DNA of 64,000 bases, from positions 8,138,501-8,202,500 of the forward strand of contig NC_132971.1 in the NCBI RefSeq assembly GCF_047496725.1, written 5' to 3'. The translations under genes and the position numbers were made by a program. Source of the DNA: Anoplolepis gracilipes (Eukaryota > Arthropoda > Insecta > Hymenoptera > Formicidae). The notes below the pieces were generated by a model. It was given only the letters and a program-made list of their open reading frames with translations, searched no databases and was not told the DNA's origin. Shown here in pieces: positions 25,447 through 38,007 of this stretch (its first letter is position 1; each line of letters begins with the position of its first letter).

Positions 25447-25471
25447 GGGGATGGGGTGAAGCCCCGTCCCC
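25447..25471. repeat. GC-rich 10-bp stem-loop in AT-rich DNA
   Basis: GGGGATGGGG, loop TGAAG, then CCCCGTCCCC. All ten positions pair if one G-U wobble is allowed in the transcript. It is an isolated G/C-block structure with roughly 80 percent AT sequence on both sides. It is unlike a bacterial-style terminator because no gene precedes it. It could be a transposon remnant end or a non-coding RNA hairpin. Confidence 0.75.
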
Positions 25472-27471
25472 TTGCACTCTTTCATATAAATAAAAATAAT
25501 AAAATTTAAGAATGTGATGATCTTGATAACATGTCAAAGTTATTGAAATTGAAGCTGACTTTATTACTGAATAATTACTGTTATAAAAAACGCTAGGCCA
25601 TAATTTTAATTTATAGCAATAATTTTGCATAACTGTGGATATTTGTATAATATAATATTTTTTCGCGTATATTACTCATACAAAAATATTATTAAATGTC
25701 TCAGAAATAATCAGAAAGCAAAGATGAACCGACACGAATGGAGATTATACAAAAAAATTAATGTATGTATCAAAATTATATTTGCATAAAGGGGAGACTG
25801 TCATGATTTGTTTTATAAAACTGGACATTATAATTCACGTACGAGATTTATCTATAATAGTATTATTCATACATTTTGTTCACCGGATTATTATTTACGT
25901 TTTTATTTTTTCTTCAAATATAAATATTCAAAGGTAATGATTAATAATCTAGTTTTATATACAATTTGTGATATGTAAATAATTATTATATGATAATTAT
26001 TTTGTATATTATTAATATAAATTACATTTGTATAAAATTATAAATCCATAAGATGGGGTATCATAAGTTTTTTTATAAATATTCCATGTTTTAAAAACTC
26101 TTTGATATTTATATTCTACAGTATTGTATAAAATATATTAAAAGTATTTGATAAGTACCTTTATAGTATTTTTTTACGTCGAATTATTGCTTTACGATTT
26201 AGACACACCTACACACACATATCATTATTCCGGCTCGACTTACAAAGCAAGCTTCTTTCCAAGCTTGCAATAACTATAACCCGCGTTTTACGGAACCGGT
26301 TGTAACTTTGTCGGTTAACTCATCTACCGTCAAACTTCTCCATAACTTCCTTGTGAAACGACTTTGCAAATGCAAAATGTATTTTAAGCGTATTTAAATA
26401 TACACAAATGCGAACGCTCACTTATTGTTAGTTTGAATCAAAAATCCTATACCGACAACTACAATCTGAACAAGGAAAGTTTGCTTCTCAGCCTCTGTTG
26501 ATTCCGCTCCGTGGTAATTTTATCGCTTTCCCTCGGAAAGATAAGAGTATCCTCTAAACTCTTATATCAAGCTAACTTAAGCTTGTTTCATGAGTGTGAC
26601 AGACTTGATAGCCACGCAATGACATTTTTTTATGCATCGTCTGCGAATCTTCTTGGTCGTCTCGAGCGATCATTAAGCGACGAATCGATCGTGTCGTATT
26701 GCTTGATACATCATCCAGGCAATCTCTGATCGTTCTCTGATCTATTCTCCTGCGACTATGATTTTGTAGAAGAAGACATTCCGTGATGTGATTGCTTATC
26801 GGCAAACCAATCAGTTATCCAAGAGTTACTATCTATCGTCACGAATAAATGTAACATCCGCAAAATCGTTCGACTGGCATTATAAATCAACGGTGGTGAT
26901 AAGCACGGCGAAAATGTACCAGGACAGAGGGGCGAAAAGAATCGCGTTGAAAAGGAGAGATATAGCGAGAAAGCTTAACACAACCCTCGTAAACGTGAGG
27001 TTTTCTTATCATGCAGTACTTTTCTGTTCGCTTCAAATTAAGGACGAACCGGTGACAGCGATCCGGATTATTCTTTCTCTGTTTTAAAGCTGAAAGAGTT
27101 ATTTTACCCTAAAAAGTATTCTTGTCTCTCCTTTGTAAGCTACTACTGTGAATAATGGCAAGATAGTTCTTACAGTTACCTCTTTTGCATTATTTTGTTA
27201 GTGTCAATACATGCATATATATATATATATATTTTTTTTTCTCTCTCTTATTAGCAAGTCTTTCTTATATGAAAAATATATATGTATTAAATTATGTATA
27301 CATATATTTTAATTAATTCTAATTACATGTTTATTAATATGATTTAAATGTTTGAATTTAATTGTAACTTCTATAAAGCTGTTTTAATAAAATTGACTAG
27401 TTTGATTCATTCCAAATAAGTTTTAAAAAATATTAATTTTATCAATTCTTATTATCCTTACAGAGGATGTA

Positions 27472-28120
27472 CCCATACAGCACAGATCATTGCAATTATA
27501 TTGCAGCAACGTTGCAATGTTGCAAATTGCAATGAAACATTACAAAGATATAAATCCACAAAATACTACCACAGTTATTGCAACATAATATAAATATTTC
27601 AGAAAAATTTCAAAATCAAAATTCTATAATTATATTTTTTTAGGATAAAGCATACGAGAAACATAAAAATTTGAACTTCAAATAAATGCAATAATATTTA
27701 TTTAAGTATTATATTATACATTTACATATAATAAATTTTATATATATATATATATAAAATTGTATATATATAATTGTATGTAAATTTAAAATATATTTTT
27801 AGATAATAAAAAATTATTACAAACATTTGTTTAAGTTCAATTTTTTCGTATTTTATATATCCATATACTTCTGATATTTATCTATCAGGAACAAAAAATT
27901 CTTATACGCAACATATTATTCGACGATTGTAGTAACAATATATTATTGCAAATTCATAACATTGCAATATTGCTATAATATTTCGTTGCAATCTTTTCAA
28001 AGGACATTTTAACGTTGCTGCAATCCTACAGCAATGATGCAGCAACAATTCGTAGTGAATTTGCAATATTGCGGTGAAAGATTATTGCAATGTGTATACG
28101 ATCTTTCTGTGCTGTATGGG
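27472..28120. mobile_element. 649-bp MITE with CCCATACAGCACAGA inverted repeats
   Basis: Perfect 15-bp terminal inverted repeats (CCCATACAGCACAGA at both ends) are flanked by TA at 27470-27471 and 28121-28122. The subterminal regions on both sides are dense in TTGCAA/ATTGCAA words, for example at 27490-27530 and 27945-28090, arranged roughly symmetrically. The interior is AT-rich and non-coding. This is a non-autonomous DNA transposon with a TA target site; I cannot assign the family with certainty. Confidence 0.85.
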
Positions 28121-29179
28121 TAATAATCAAATATGTGTATATGTCTCAGAGCAAAGATCTAGTATTTTGCATCACACTCAGCTATCAGATTTTTATCACA
28201 GTAATAATATCTATTTGTATGACGATTGCATCATGATCCATTCGTCATGTTTGTATTTTTTTAGATTTAATTATATATTTAATTAATATCGGCAAAAGTT
28301 ACAACTTCTAATACAATTGTCTTTAGTCGATATACGTCATAGACAAGATAATTCTGTTCTGAACGGATTATGTATGTAACTGGGAAATTTAAACGAAAGA
28401 AAAACTAATCAAAGCAATCAATATCGGTAAAGATGAGGCTTAACCAAGTTTGCGGTAACAATTGGAAATGAATGACGGACCCTCGCGCCACAGAACGTTC
28501 TCTCATTAACAATGTTTCTGTTGGCTCATCATCCCTTGGCCAAGTTCTTTTTGAGTGTATTTGTCGGTATGTCCATCACGATCTACCTGCCCACGCATGA
28601 GGATTATGTTTCTTCACCGATTTCTCTCTTTCTCTCACGTTATCGTTCCTATCATTCCTATCATTCCTATCTGTCAGATTTCGCGACACGTGTAAACTTG
28701 CGTCGTTATCGTCATTCAAAAGTTGGAGAACTAAAGGTATACTTTTGCGATCGCAAGATTAGTACTTGTATCGTACCGGATACGTTGCTTTAAACTTTTC
28801 CAAAGTGGATATCTGCTCGACCTACATTGTAACCGTTCAGGTGCAAACCGGCGGATGGATCGAGTCGAATCTTAATATAAAGGTTGTTTCAGATTGCTAT
28901 ACGTAAGAGAGAGGGATGGGCTTGACGAGAAAATTTGAATAATAGGATTATATAGTATATCAAAGCTGTTGCTATATGTATATTACCTTTACGGTATCTT
29001 TTTTACAATAAGTCGCACGTATATAATTAAAAAAAGGATAAGTCTTACAAATTTTCTTACACGATTGAAATAATATACTTATTGTTAATACAGTACGATT
29101 GTACATACATATACGTAGATTATTCGAGATAATCTTCGCGTAATCTTGATATTTCTATACAAAGTGTATATCTATTCAT

Positions 29180-29181
<2 letters not shown>

Positions 29182-29218
<37 letters not shown>
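29182..29218. repeat. (GT)n microsatellite
   Basis: An uninterrupted GT dinucleotide run of about 37 bp. Confidence 0.95.
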
Positions 29219-29219
<1 letters not shown>

Positions 29220-29579
29220 ATAATCTCTTAATTTATTGTAATAATATTTGATTTTGATCAACTCGTTATAACTAAAAGCATCGTTCGTTTCCTTTTGCCG
29301 TTCGCCAAGAATTACAGGTTTCCATATGATTATATGTACTTAAATTGCAGAAGAATAATAATTAAACATACATTTTTGAGAATAAATATTAATAATATAT
29401 AATTATTGTACTTTTAAAAAGACAGCGTAAGAATGAAATACATTTTGCAATAAACAATTAAAATAAAGAACCAATTAAAATTCGCATTATTTCGCGATCA
29501 ATCTACTAATATTGGGATGGAAGAAATAATTTTTCTATATCGAGTTAGAAAAGTGATCGCATATCCAGAAAGGAATGAT

Positions 29580-29942
29580 CGTGCGAGCGCGAGGGATCCA
29601 TGAAAGAAGATCCACGCAAGGAGTCACGAGTAGGAGGACGATTGGTGGGGTTGAACCTCGGGGATTGGCGAGGATTGCAGTGTAGGGGATGCGTCAGAGG
29701 GTGCCTTCGCAGGTATATATTCTCCTGTCGGCGGCTCAGCGGCCGATCCGAACTACTGAAACGTTCGCCAGTACATCAGAAAGACACGACACCAAGTGCG
29801 AGTAGGTGAAGAAGAATTCGCCAGGTGCCAATGAGACGGACTTAGGGTTTACCTCGAGTGTGAGAGCTGATAATCGTTCTCGATCGCGATTTATTATCCG
29901 AATTTCATTAGCCAGTCGTCACGGAGATTTGTTTGCTAATCT
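29580..29942 (+). promoter_or_regulatory. Isolated GC-rich patch: candidate core promoter and first exon
   Basis: A roughly 350-bp GC-rich island inside AT-rich DNA. It has a TATA-like TATATAT at 29714-29720, an initiator-like CTCAGC about 24 bp downstream (A at 29738), and a strong donor AATCT/GTGAGT with its boundary at 29941/29942. This is the layout of a plus-strand promoter with an untranslated first exon. The nearest downstream plus-strand gene is NPF, 6.6 kb away, whose ATG is preceded by an acceptor-like ACTATTACTTCAAG at 36494-36507. The link to NPF is an inference. Confidence 0.4.
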
Positions 29943-32900
29943 GTGAGTATATGCGGAGTCCTAACTGTTAATATAAATTCGAAAAAAACTAATTGTATAA
30001 CGTTTTTATTATTATTGAGATTTCGTGATTGATTCGAAAGAACATTTAAAAAATTTTGATAATTAATTTCTAAAATACTCGATTATTAGTGTTGTTAAAG
30101 TAATCTTTTGCAAACTGTTTTCTTTTTAACTATTTTCTTAATTGTTTGTACAATTATGTATAATGTAAAATGTAATTTTGTTTTAATGTATTTATAAAAA
30201 AAGTAGATTTAATTATACAAAGCAAAAAGTAATTATTTATTATTAAAATTATATGGATTTTTCACTATAAAGAACAAATTACAGATTTCAGGCAGTTTTT
30301 TATACTACGATAATTTATAATTTATAATTTAGACATATTATTTTTAAATCTCATTTATATACAACCGAATATTATGCTTGAATTAATTAAACTTTGAAAT
30401 AAATGCATAGCTAATTACCTGATAAATATTAATATATACTGTTGTATTAATATATATAATAAATATATGTAAATTTGTATTTTGTTCAATACTTTCTTAT
30501 TATTAGCATTTTTAATATGGCAACTTATGAATTAGTTGTTTTGAAATTATGTAGCACTTTTTTGTGACATATAATAAGAAATTTGTATTACGCGAAATTG
30601 TTTGTTACATTTTTTTTTAGAAAATAACTTTTATGTAATCTGACAAATATAAATTTTTACACACAATAAACTAGTACATACTGCGCGTACATATATACAT
30701 ACTAAGATCGTTTCTAATAGACAAATCGTCACAACAATTTTATTGCGAAACATTGTCCTAGTAGTAAGAATTTCGTCACAAATAATGCCGTGAACAGAAA
30801 CACATTTTATCGAAGGAAGTAATCAGTCCATGTGTGATGAGCGTGTCATCATCACAGAAGAATGCGTCTGAAAATCGAGTTTTATGATTGATCCGATAGC
30901 TTCGTTATCGCTGTAAATCAGTCGCAATCTCTGTGTTTGCTTTACGTACTTCGTCCTCACTTTGCGTGTATAATCGCATGCATTAGAAAACGACACATTG
31001 AAGTTTACCATATTTAGCGAAATTGCCTCGCGACCCCTCTTGTCATTTCGCGTTTCGTTCGTGGCGCGTTTATCTTTTAACGAATTTATTCTGACGCCTG
31101 TATGTCGCTATATCGAGTCAACTCCATAAGCAAATTAAAATTAATATCGCGTCTGATTCCTTGTCATTCACAGCTTGAAAAATTTCATTTCATTGAGGCG
31201 GTTTCGCGTAGGAGAGTTCAGAAATTAACGCTTTGTAATAAATTCTCGAGGATTACATATGAAAAATATAATACGTTTTATAATGACATATTATAAGGTT
31301 TTTTTTTTAAATATCAATTCTTTATCTTTGAAATGTCATGATATTTGCAGTCTATCTTTGTGCGAGAAATTATTTTTATTAAACAAATTTTACAAACAAA
31401 CACATCAACTTTACATCAATTTTACAAACATTACATTAATCAAACAAATTTTAAACACATTATTTTAGTCAAAACAAATTTCAAAATACATCTATATTAA
31501 CATCTTTGTTACAATAACAGATTTTATTCTGCATATTGTATTTTAGATATAAAAATGTATTACGAGGGAGAATTATTAATTGATAGAAGTATATTAATCG
31601 AACAAATTTTAAATACATTATTTTAGTCAAAACAAGTTTCAAAATACATCTATATTAACATTTTTGTTACACTAACAGACTTTATTCCGTAATATTGTAT
31701 TTTAAATATAAAAATGTATTACGCGGGTAGAATTTCCGTCTATTCTTTAAACTGAGATTTCTTCACCGGATTTTATGCGCTGCTTCGCGAAATGATGTGT
31801 ATTCTTTTAATGCTATAAGGCGAGAAGATGGCCGATTGAGCATGTTCCTCTAGCCTTATGAGAAAACTCCATGCGCGCTATGAACTCGAAGCATTTGCGA
31901 CGCTTGCCGGTGGACAATATCGTCACTTTAGATGCTTGTAAAGGTCACATAATTAATTTGATCCGAGTGTCGGTTGTGAGATCGTGCCACCAAGAGATCG
32001 TCTTTATGGCTTATCGTGTTCATAAATTTTCAAGAAATCGTGCTTTATTATTTGGTGAAATATCTGATATATAATTATAGAATCGTCTAAATTTAGCAAG
32101 ACCAATATATGAAGACAATATTATCACAAAATAATCAAGGAATTTTAAAAGCAAAGAATCTTAATTAGTTTTTTCAATTTAATGTTTTCAATGAAAATTT
32201 ATTTACTATTAGCCTTCTTTTTATCTAGCACTAATGTATGTCGAATAATTTCCAAGATAATGATATGTAGGTACACTTTAAACGTGTTTGATTTATTCAT
32301 AATATTTTTGAAAAGTTTAAGATTGAAATTGGATGAATAATAACTATAATCACAGTCATCAATTATATCGTGGCATTATGTATGAAAGAGTGAATTTTCG
32401 ATGCATCATCACAGAAGCGTTAATCTGTCGCTTTCTGAATATTATAGTCGCCTTCAGCGACTAATAAAAATTGATATGAGTAATAAAATTCAATATCAAG
32501 CGTGGATTAATTACGCATTAACATAAAAAAAAATCTTTCTTTAATAATCTGTGCGACCGTTATTTTATCAAAAGGTATCGAAAATACCTTGTATAAATGT
32601 GTCGATAAAGAATCGACAAGAGAAATCAATTAAATCATATCTTTTTATAAAATTATATCAGATTGCATATTATATTGTGTAGTAATTATAATCTAGTTGG
32701 TTCAAAATTTTTTTGCGCTATAAATTACATCGAGATTACTTCGTACAATTTAGTGATATAATTCTATTTAAATGTAGCTTGTTATGATACAGTTTTACTC
32801 GAAAATGTTGTGCATTTCTGATGCAGCTAACAATGAACGGAACATTCCCGCCACGTTCCCGAAATACCGTATCTGGATCATTATCGTATTTGGCAACGTA

Positions 32901-35900
32901 ATATATTTCGCTTCGTCATTCTTACTAAAATCGCGAGCTTCGTAAGATTTCGCGTAATACAACTTGCAAAATCTTACGACGGAAAACGGAGTCTTCATAA
33001 TCGTAACATCGACGGTAGCAGTGACGATATCAAAACGGGTGTACCTACGCAAGGCTCATTGTAAGACGAAGCTGCATTCATTCGCGCTGTATAACTGATG
33101 ATGTAGTCTTACGGTTGTAACAATGTCGACAAACAATAACGGATATTTTCATTCAGTTGCACGTGCCGGCCGACTAACCATTAAGCGTGAAAATCGTTAT
33201 CAGCGGCTTCAACGCTTGCGATCTTTGTCAAGTATGTTTCGTTTCGGCACGTTTCTGCTTCATCGGCTTTGCTTTATCTGTATATTATTACTGCTATGAG
33301 TATAATACAAATTCTCTTTTCTTTACACACGCGTGCAGTCTAATATGTTTTCTAAATAAGAATGAATTTATTGCATGTACTAATTTAGTTATTTATTTTC
33401 ATGTATAATGTGTAACTGATTTATATTTTAATTATGTCATTTCCATTTATTAATAATATTTATAAAAAAAAAATTGCAAATCTTTGAATGGCATAATAGT
33501 AATTGAGAAGTATTATTCCTGTAACAAAAACATTTTTAATTGGAACAATTATAACAACTAATAATCATCAAAGAAACATGATATAACAAGACTACAATTT
33601 TCATTTAATCTATTGTCGGATTATGTAGAGAATTTAACAAATTTTTTACTGTCGACTTATCTGTTCATGAATCAATATCCAAAGATCAGAAGAATTAGTG
33701 ATCTTTTTAAATACGAAGATATCAATGACAAGTGTGACAATCTTAAAATTATCGTAAGCTTGAAGCTATCGCAAAATATAATATTTCCAATATTGGATAA
33801 ACTATGTGTTTTGATAACTATTTGTATAAATTTACATTTCATTATTCAAATATTTTGATTAGTTGACGTTTGATACCTCATTTCATTGTTAGATTGAGTT
33901 ACGTATTGAAAAATCAGTAACCGTGTGCGCTCAATGGGACTTGAGTATATAATTAAACAATAGTCTATTGTATTTTGAGACATTTTATGAATAAAAATGT
34001 AAATATAAAAATATAAGTCAATAGAGACGTTAAATTGGTATCTTGCATTTAATATCGTAATCAAAATTCTTTTGCTTCTATAGGTGCCGCAATTTATAAT
34101 ATCTCACACTTTTTTCGCGCATTGATTCAGTAGAATTTATCGCTCTATATTTGAAAGACTTGAAAATATGCAAAGTATATGGAATTATATTATTACTATT
34201 TACGTCCCCGTGCAATAAAAATACAAATTCTTGCAGTATTAATAATGTAATAAAGAGTAGAAATTCTTTAAAAAATCCGAGCATGCGATTGTTGTCTCAC
34301 GATTCAGTTCAAAGTTCACCGAGATATCTTTAAAGGCATGTACGTGGCTGCATTTTTCAAAAATAAAGTGCTACGTATTTGAGATCGGTCACGTATTCCA
34401 GTTTCACAGAGCGTTCAAGAAATACGCTGAAATTTAAGAACGTACAACAATACAACAAGAAACCTAGATAGAATATCCGTCTATCTTTATTACATACGTC
34501 TCGATATTCAATTTCAAAGCATTCATATTACAACTTATTCAATATTATTTTTTAAAATCGGAACGATCAAAAGACACGTGTTATCCGTAGAATTTTTAGC
34601 AAAGACAGACGTATATATCTGCACGTGGATTGGTCTATTTGATAATGTTTGACCTTTTGAATCTTTCGAATTAGTTTCGTATCTCATATTTATTGCATCA
34701 TTAATGCTCAATCATGTTACGTGATATGGGAAAGTTTCGGCATACTTTTGATGATGGAATATAGATACAAGCTAATGTGACTTCGATTCGTCAATCGACT
34801 ATACTTTGATATTCGATTCCAAACCACTCGATATCATCCATGGAGTTCCTCCATTATCGATAAAGTTGTCCGTTACGATGCAACAGGTAACTCAACTTCA
34901 CGGTTTTGTTTTCATCTGCAAATTCCATTCTACTGCATTTTGACTATAAAATTTCTTTACTGCTATATTTTTAATATTATCGCTTGCCTGTTGTTTCTTT
35001 GAACTCATTAATGGTTAATTTTACATAACTCGAATTATTATGTATTATTGTTAATTTTTAATATTCTTTATTAAATTTCTCTCCTTAAATTTGTTTTTCT
35101 TGATCAAAACTGTACTGATTAGCGGTACAAATAATCGAAGAATGAATTTTATTATACAATTTAATATTTCATCGGATATACACTTAACTTATTTTTTTCG
35201 ATCTTTCATCTGTAACAAATAGAACTAACAATAAGATAAATATACTAAATATATATAAATTATAAAAAATAATATATATAAAAATATATAATTGCAGAAA
35301 TTATTTTGATGACTATTAGACTTTGATAACTTGTTAGAGAGTCAAAAAAACAGAAGGTGAATTAAATAGTTTTATCTGATGATAAATAATACATTGCGGA
35401 CAATTTCATTTTTTCTCTATAAACCATAGCATGAGTTTTATATAAAGAAATCAATTCAAATTTTTTTTCGTCCTTATATAATATATTATAATAAAAATGC
35501 GGAAAAAAATTCGTCTTGATTGAGAATTAATAAATTGATTGATTATTCTCAAAAATTATCGGTATATTCGCCAATATTTATTTGAAGATAAGTAAAAATT
35601 TGTTGTATTCTCTACGTATTTACAATTATCATAATAGCTTATTACACCTTTTAAGTGCATGTTATTTAATTCTAAATGTCATTTAATCCAACGCGCTTTG
35701 CCATAATTTTCGGAATTCACTACATGTGTAATTTGATATTCTGAAAATGTAACATTATGCATATACAATTTAATTAAAATACCTGACTCTGTAATATGTT
35801 TTTTCAAAGATTTTTAAAAGTTTTTAAATTTTGAAGAATTTTATCTCAAATATCTCTTATAAATTAAAGACGAAAAGAAATGCGGAGATTTAAGATGCAG

Positions 35901-36160
35901 TATATAAATAGAGTATATAATATTACAATACGGCCAATTTTATTCATGTTTACAGTACAGAAACGACTAAATTTAGTTTCAGTAATTCCTGAATGAAAAT
36001 GAATGAAAAGTTACGTTAGGAATGTAACTTTCTTTTAATTTAGAGCGCAACGACCGCTCGGCACGGCATTCTTAAGGAATAAAGCATTTCTCAACAACAA
36101 TTTCTCGAAGAATTCTGTAGTTTCTTCGAAAGAGGTCGAAGATGCGCATTATAGTTTTTA
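29943..36160. other. AT-rich DNA upstream of NPF, no gene seen
   Basis: About 6.2 kb with no supported coding region. The only clear structure is a diverged 158-bp duplication at 31436-31750. Short open frames (for example 31102-31468, 32795-33052, 33613-33858, 34078-34333) have AT-driven composition and no recognisable domain. If the promoter patch at 29.7 kb belongs to NPF, this is its first intron. Confidence 0.55.
31436..31750. repeat. Diverged 158-bp direct duplication
   Basis: Two adjacent copies with a 158-bp offset begin at 31436 and 31594. Both start with TTAATC, AACAAATTTTAAA and CATTATTTTAGTC blocks, continue through the shared TTTCAAAATACATCTATATT, and end near AAAAATGTATTACG. 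They have accumulated substitutions and small changes. Non-coding. Confidence 0.85.
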
Positions 36161-36516
36161 CATACCCTAATTATCTTTCGCGCTAACCACCCCCGTTCTT
36201 CTTTCGGAAGACGCCGAAGTCGGGAGCGAGTGGGAGTACCCGCGGTACTCGATCATCGTTAGATGGAAGTTTTACTACTTTTGGAATCGTATTACGTTAA
36301 AGAAACTTTTGATTGTATTCCTTTGATGCGCGTCGCGGAAAGTTTCGTCGCGACGCGGAAAAAGGAAATTGTTTGCGTGTTTTTCCCGCGGATTGATCGC
36401 ACGCGTGTGAAGTTTAAAGCCTCGCACGTTGTTTTCCTTCCGATCTCCTTTTATACACATAAGCTTCGTCGTATCGTTGTAGCAACGAAGACCACTATTA
36501 CTTCAAGTCGTTCGAA
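36160..36516 (+). promoter_or_regulatory. GC-rich region immediately upstream of NPF
   Basis: CpG content rises from about 36160 to the NPF start. It contains a TATA-like TATACA at 36452-36457, 60 bp before the ATG, and a perfect 7-bp inverted repeat (GAGTACC-CGC-GGTACTC, 36234-36250). An acceptor-like site at about 36507 means it could be the 3' part of an intron plus a short UTR rather than the promoter itself. The 89-codon open frame here overlaps the NPF start out of frame and is not called. Confidence 0.4.
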
Positions 36517-37342
36517 ATGGGGACATGGATGATGAGCCTCGCTCATTTCTCCTGTTGCTTACTCTTGGTCGCCGTTGTTGGAACGTTGATTGTCCACGCT
36601 GATCCGGAACCCATGGCTAGACCGACCAGACCGAAGGTAATCGGCAGTCCCGAAGAGCTGAAAAGATATGCCGATCTTGTCAGAGATTATTATTTCTTGA
36701 TCGGAAAAGCGAGGTAACAATTACATTCGCAAATATTATAAAATATTATTTTCGTAATTGAAATCAATGAATAATAAAAATTAGCTACTTAATAGTAAAT
36801 TAATATATCTTAGATTACATACACATATATCTCAGATAAATTATAATCTTTATCTGACAATATTTTTAGAATAATTAATAGATAATTATATACAACTGTC
36901 ATAAAGAAAATCTTACATGTCGGAACTATAGTCTCAATAAATAGTTGAATTAAAATACGCATTAATTATGTGTATAATATTATATTAAAATTTATACAGA
37001 TAAATATCGTGAATAGAAATGTAAAAAAAGTTAATTTAATATAATGTAAAGTAGACTTAATTGTAGTATTAAGATTAATAATATTACCTAATACGTAGAT
37101 ATGGCAAACGAAGTGACATCGTACCAATGTCGGAGTTGAACAGCGCTTGGGAAATTCTGAGGATGATCCAGGATGCGCGGCGGCAAAATGAACAGCGAAG
37201 GCAAGAGAAGCTGAGGCAGAACAAAGAGCAGGTTCTGTTCCGAGATTTTCAAAACTCGGATGTCGACAAGCATACATCGCACGCCCCTGTACGACCCGGC
37301 TTTCTTTCGGACATAATCGGCAATTATGACGATGTACAATAA
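36517..37342 (+). CDS. NPF: Neuropeptide F precursor
   Basis: Insect homologue of the NPY family. It is a secreted prohormone for a long neuropeptide that regulates feeding, metabolism and arousal through an NPY-type GPCR. Two exons, 36517-36713 and 37099-37342 (441 nt, 146 residues), join AG/GTAACA to an acceptor ending ACGTAG. Residues 1-28 are a signal peptide, with cleavage expected after VHA28. The mature peptide is D29-Y67, including the PTRPKVIGSPEELKRYADL segment and ending KARY-GKR, so Gly68 gives an amide and Lys-Arg 69-70 is the processing site. The intron splits the Arg of the C-terminal RY motif, a position I believe is conserved in insect NPF genes. The C-terminal flanking peptide (71-146) is Arg/Gln/Glu-rich and probably helical. 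Most NPFs end RF-amide; here it is RY-amide. Confidence 0.95.
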
Positions 37343-37734
37343 ACGACCTCGCGTAGCATCCTCTCTTCTCTCTCCTAATCTCCCTAATTTCCTCTCTCCA
37401 TATTGAAATATATCAAAGTTCTTTACCGTCCCAAGTTTATCGATGTTAAATTAACTTTTCGCTTTTCTCTCTCTCTCTTTGCCGCGATTTAATTTTGTAT
37501 GAATATCTCGTCGAAGATAATTGTGCGATGCAGTGCCTGAAGATGATAGAGAGCGTGTGAGGATGCTGAAAGAATAATCTCTTGTCGTGGAGACGTTCAA
37601 ATCGGAATCCAATTAATGACGCTTGAGATAAATCGAATTCTACGAATTATGTGATACGAATCTAGGTAGCAAGATTGTAATCCCATTTAATCTTATATGT
37701 ATAAATTTCTTTGTTAACAATATTTAACAAGCAT

Positions 37735-37740
37735 AATAAA
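37735..37740 (+). terminator. Candidate poly(A) signal for NPF
   Basis: AATAAA about 395 bp past the NPF stop codon, the first good plus-strand poly(A) hexamer I see downstream of the gene. Confidence 0.4.
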
Positions 37741-37950
37741 GCTGAACTGACGAATAATTGGGGAATAACTACCATCCTAATGGATGTTCGTTAATACGGA
37801 CTCTATTTCGGTAAAACCGTGTGGAAAGTCGGTCGATGCATATTGATTTTATTAAATTTTACTTCTGATTACACTTAAAATTAAATAAAATTATTTCTCA
37901 ATAATATTAGAAAAAAATTAATATAAATTTGAGTGATATTTATGTATTGG

Positions 37951-37958
<8 letters not shown>

Positions 37959-38002
<44 letters not shown>
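37959..38002. repeat. (TA)n microsatellite
   Basis: A near-perfect TA dinucleotide run of about 44 bp between the NPF gene and the convergent chitin-binding gene. Confidence 0.9.

Positions 38003-38007
<5 letters not shown>

Larger units (their letters stand above)
24151..29579. other. Intergenic AT-rich DNA
   Basis: No supported gene. The stretch contains a donor-like palindrome at 24779-24799, a GC hairpin at 25447-25471, a 649-bp MITE at 27472-28120 and a GT array at 29182-29218. Open frames at 26511-27087, 28074-28286 and 28512-28793 have no recognisable domain and no supporting splice structure. Confidence 0.6.
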
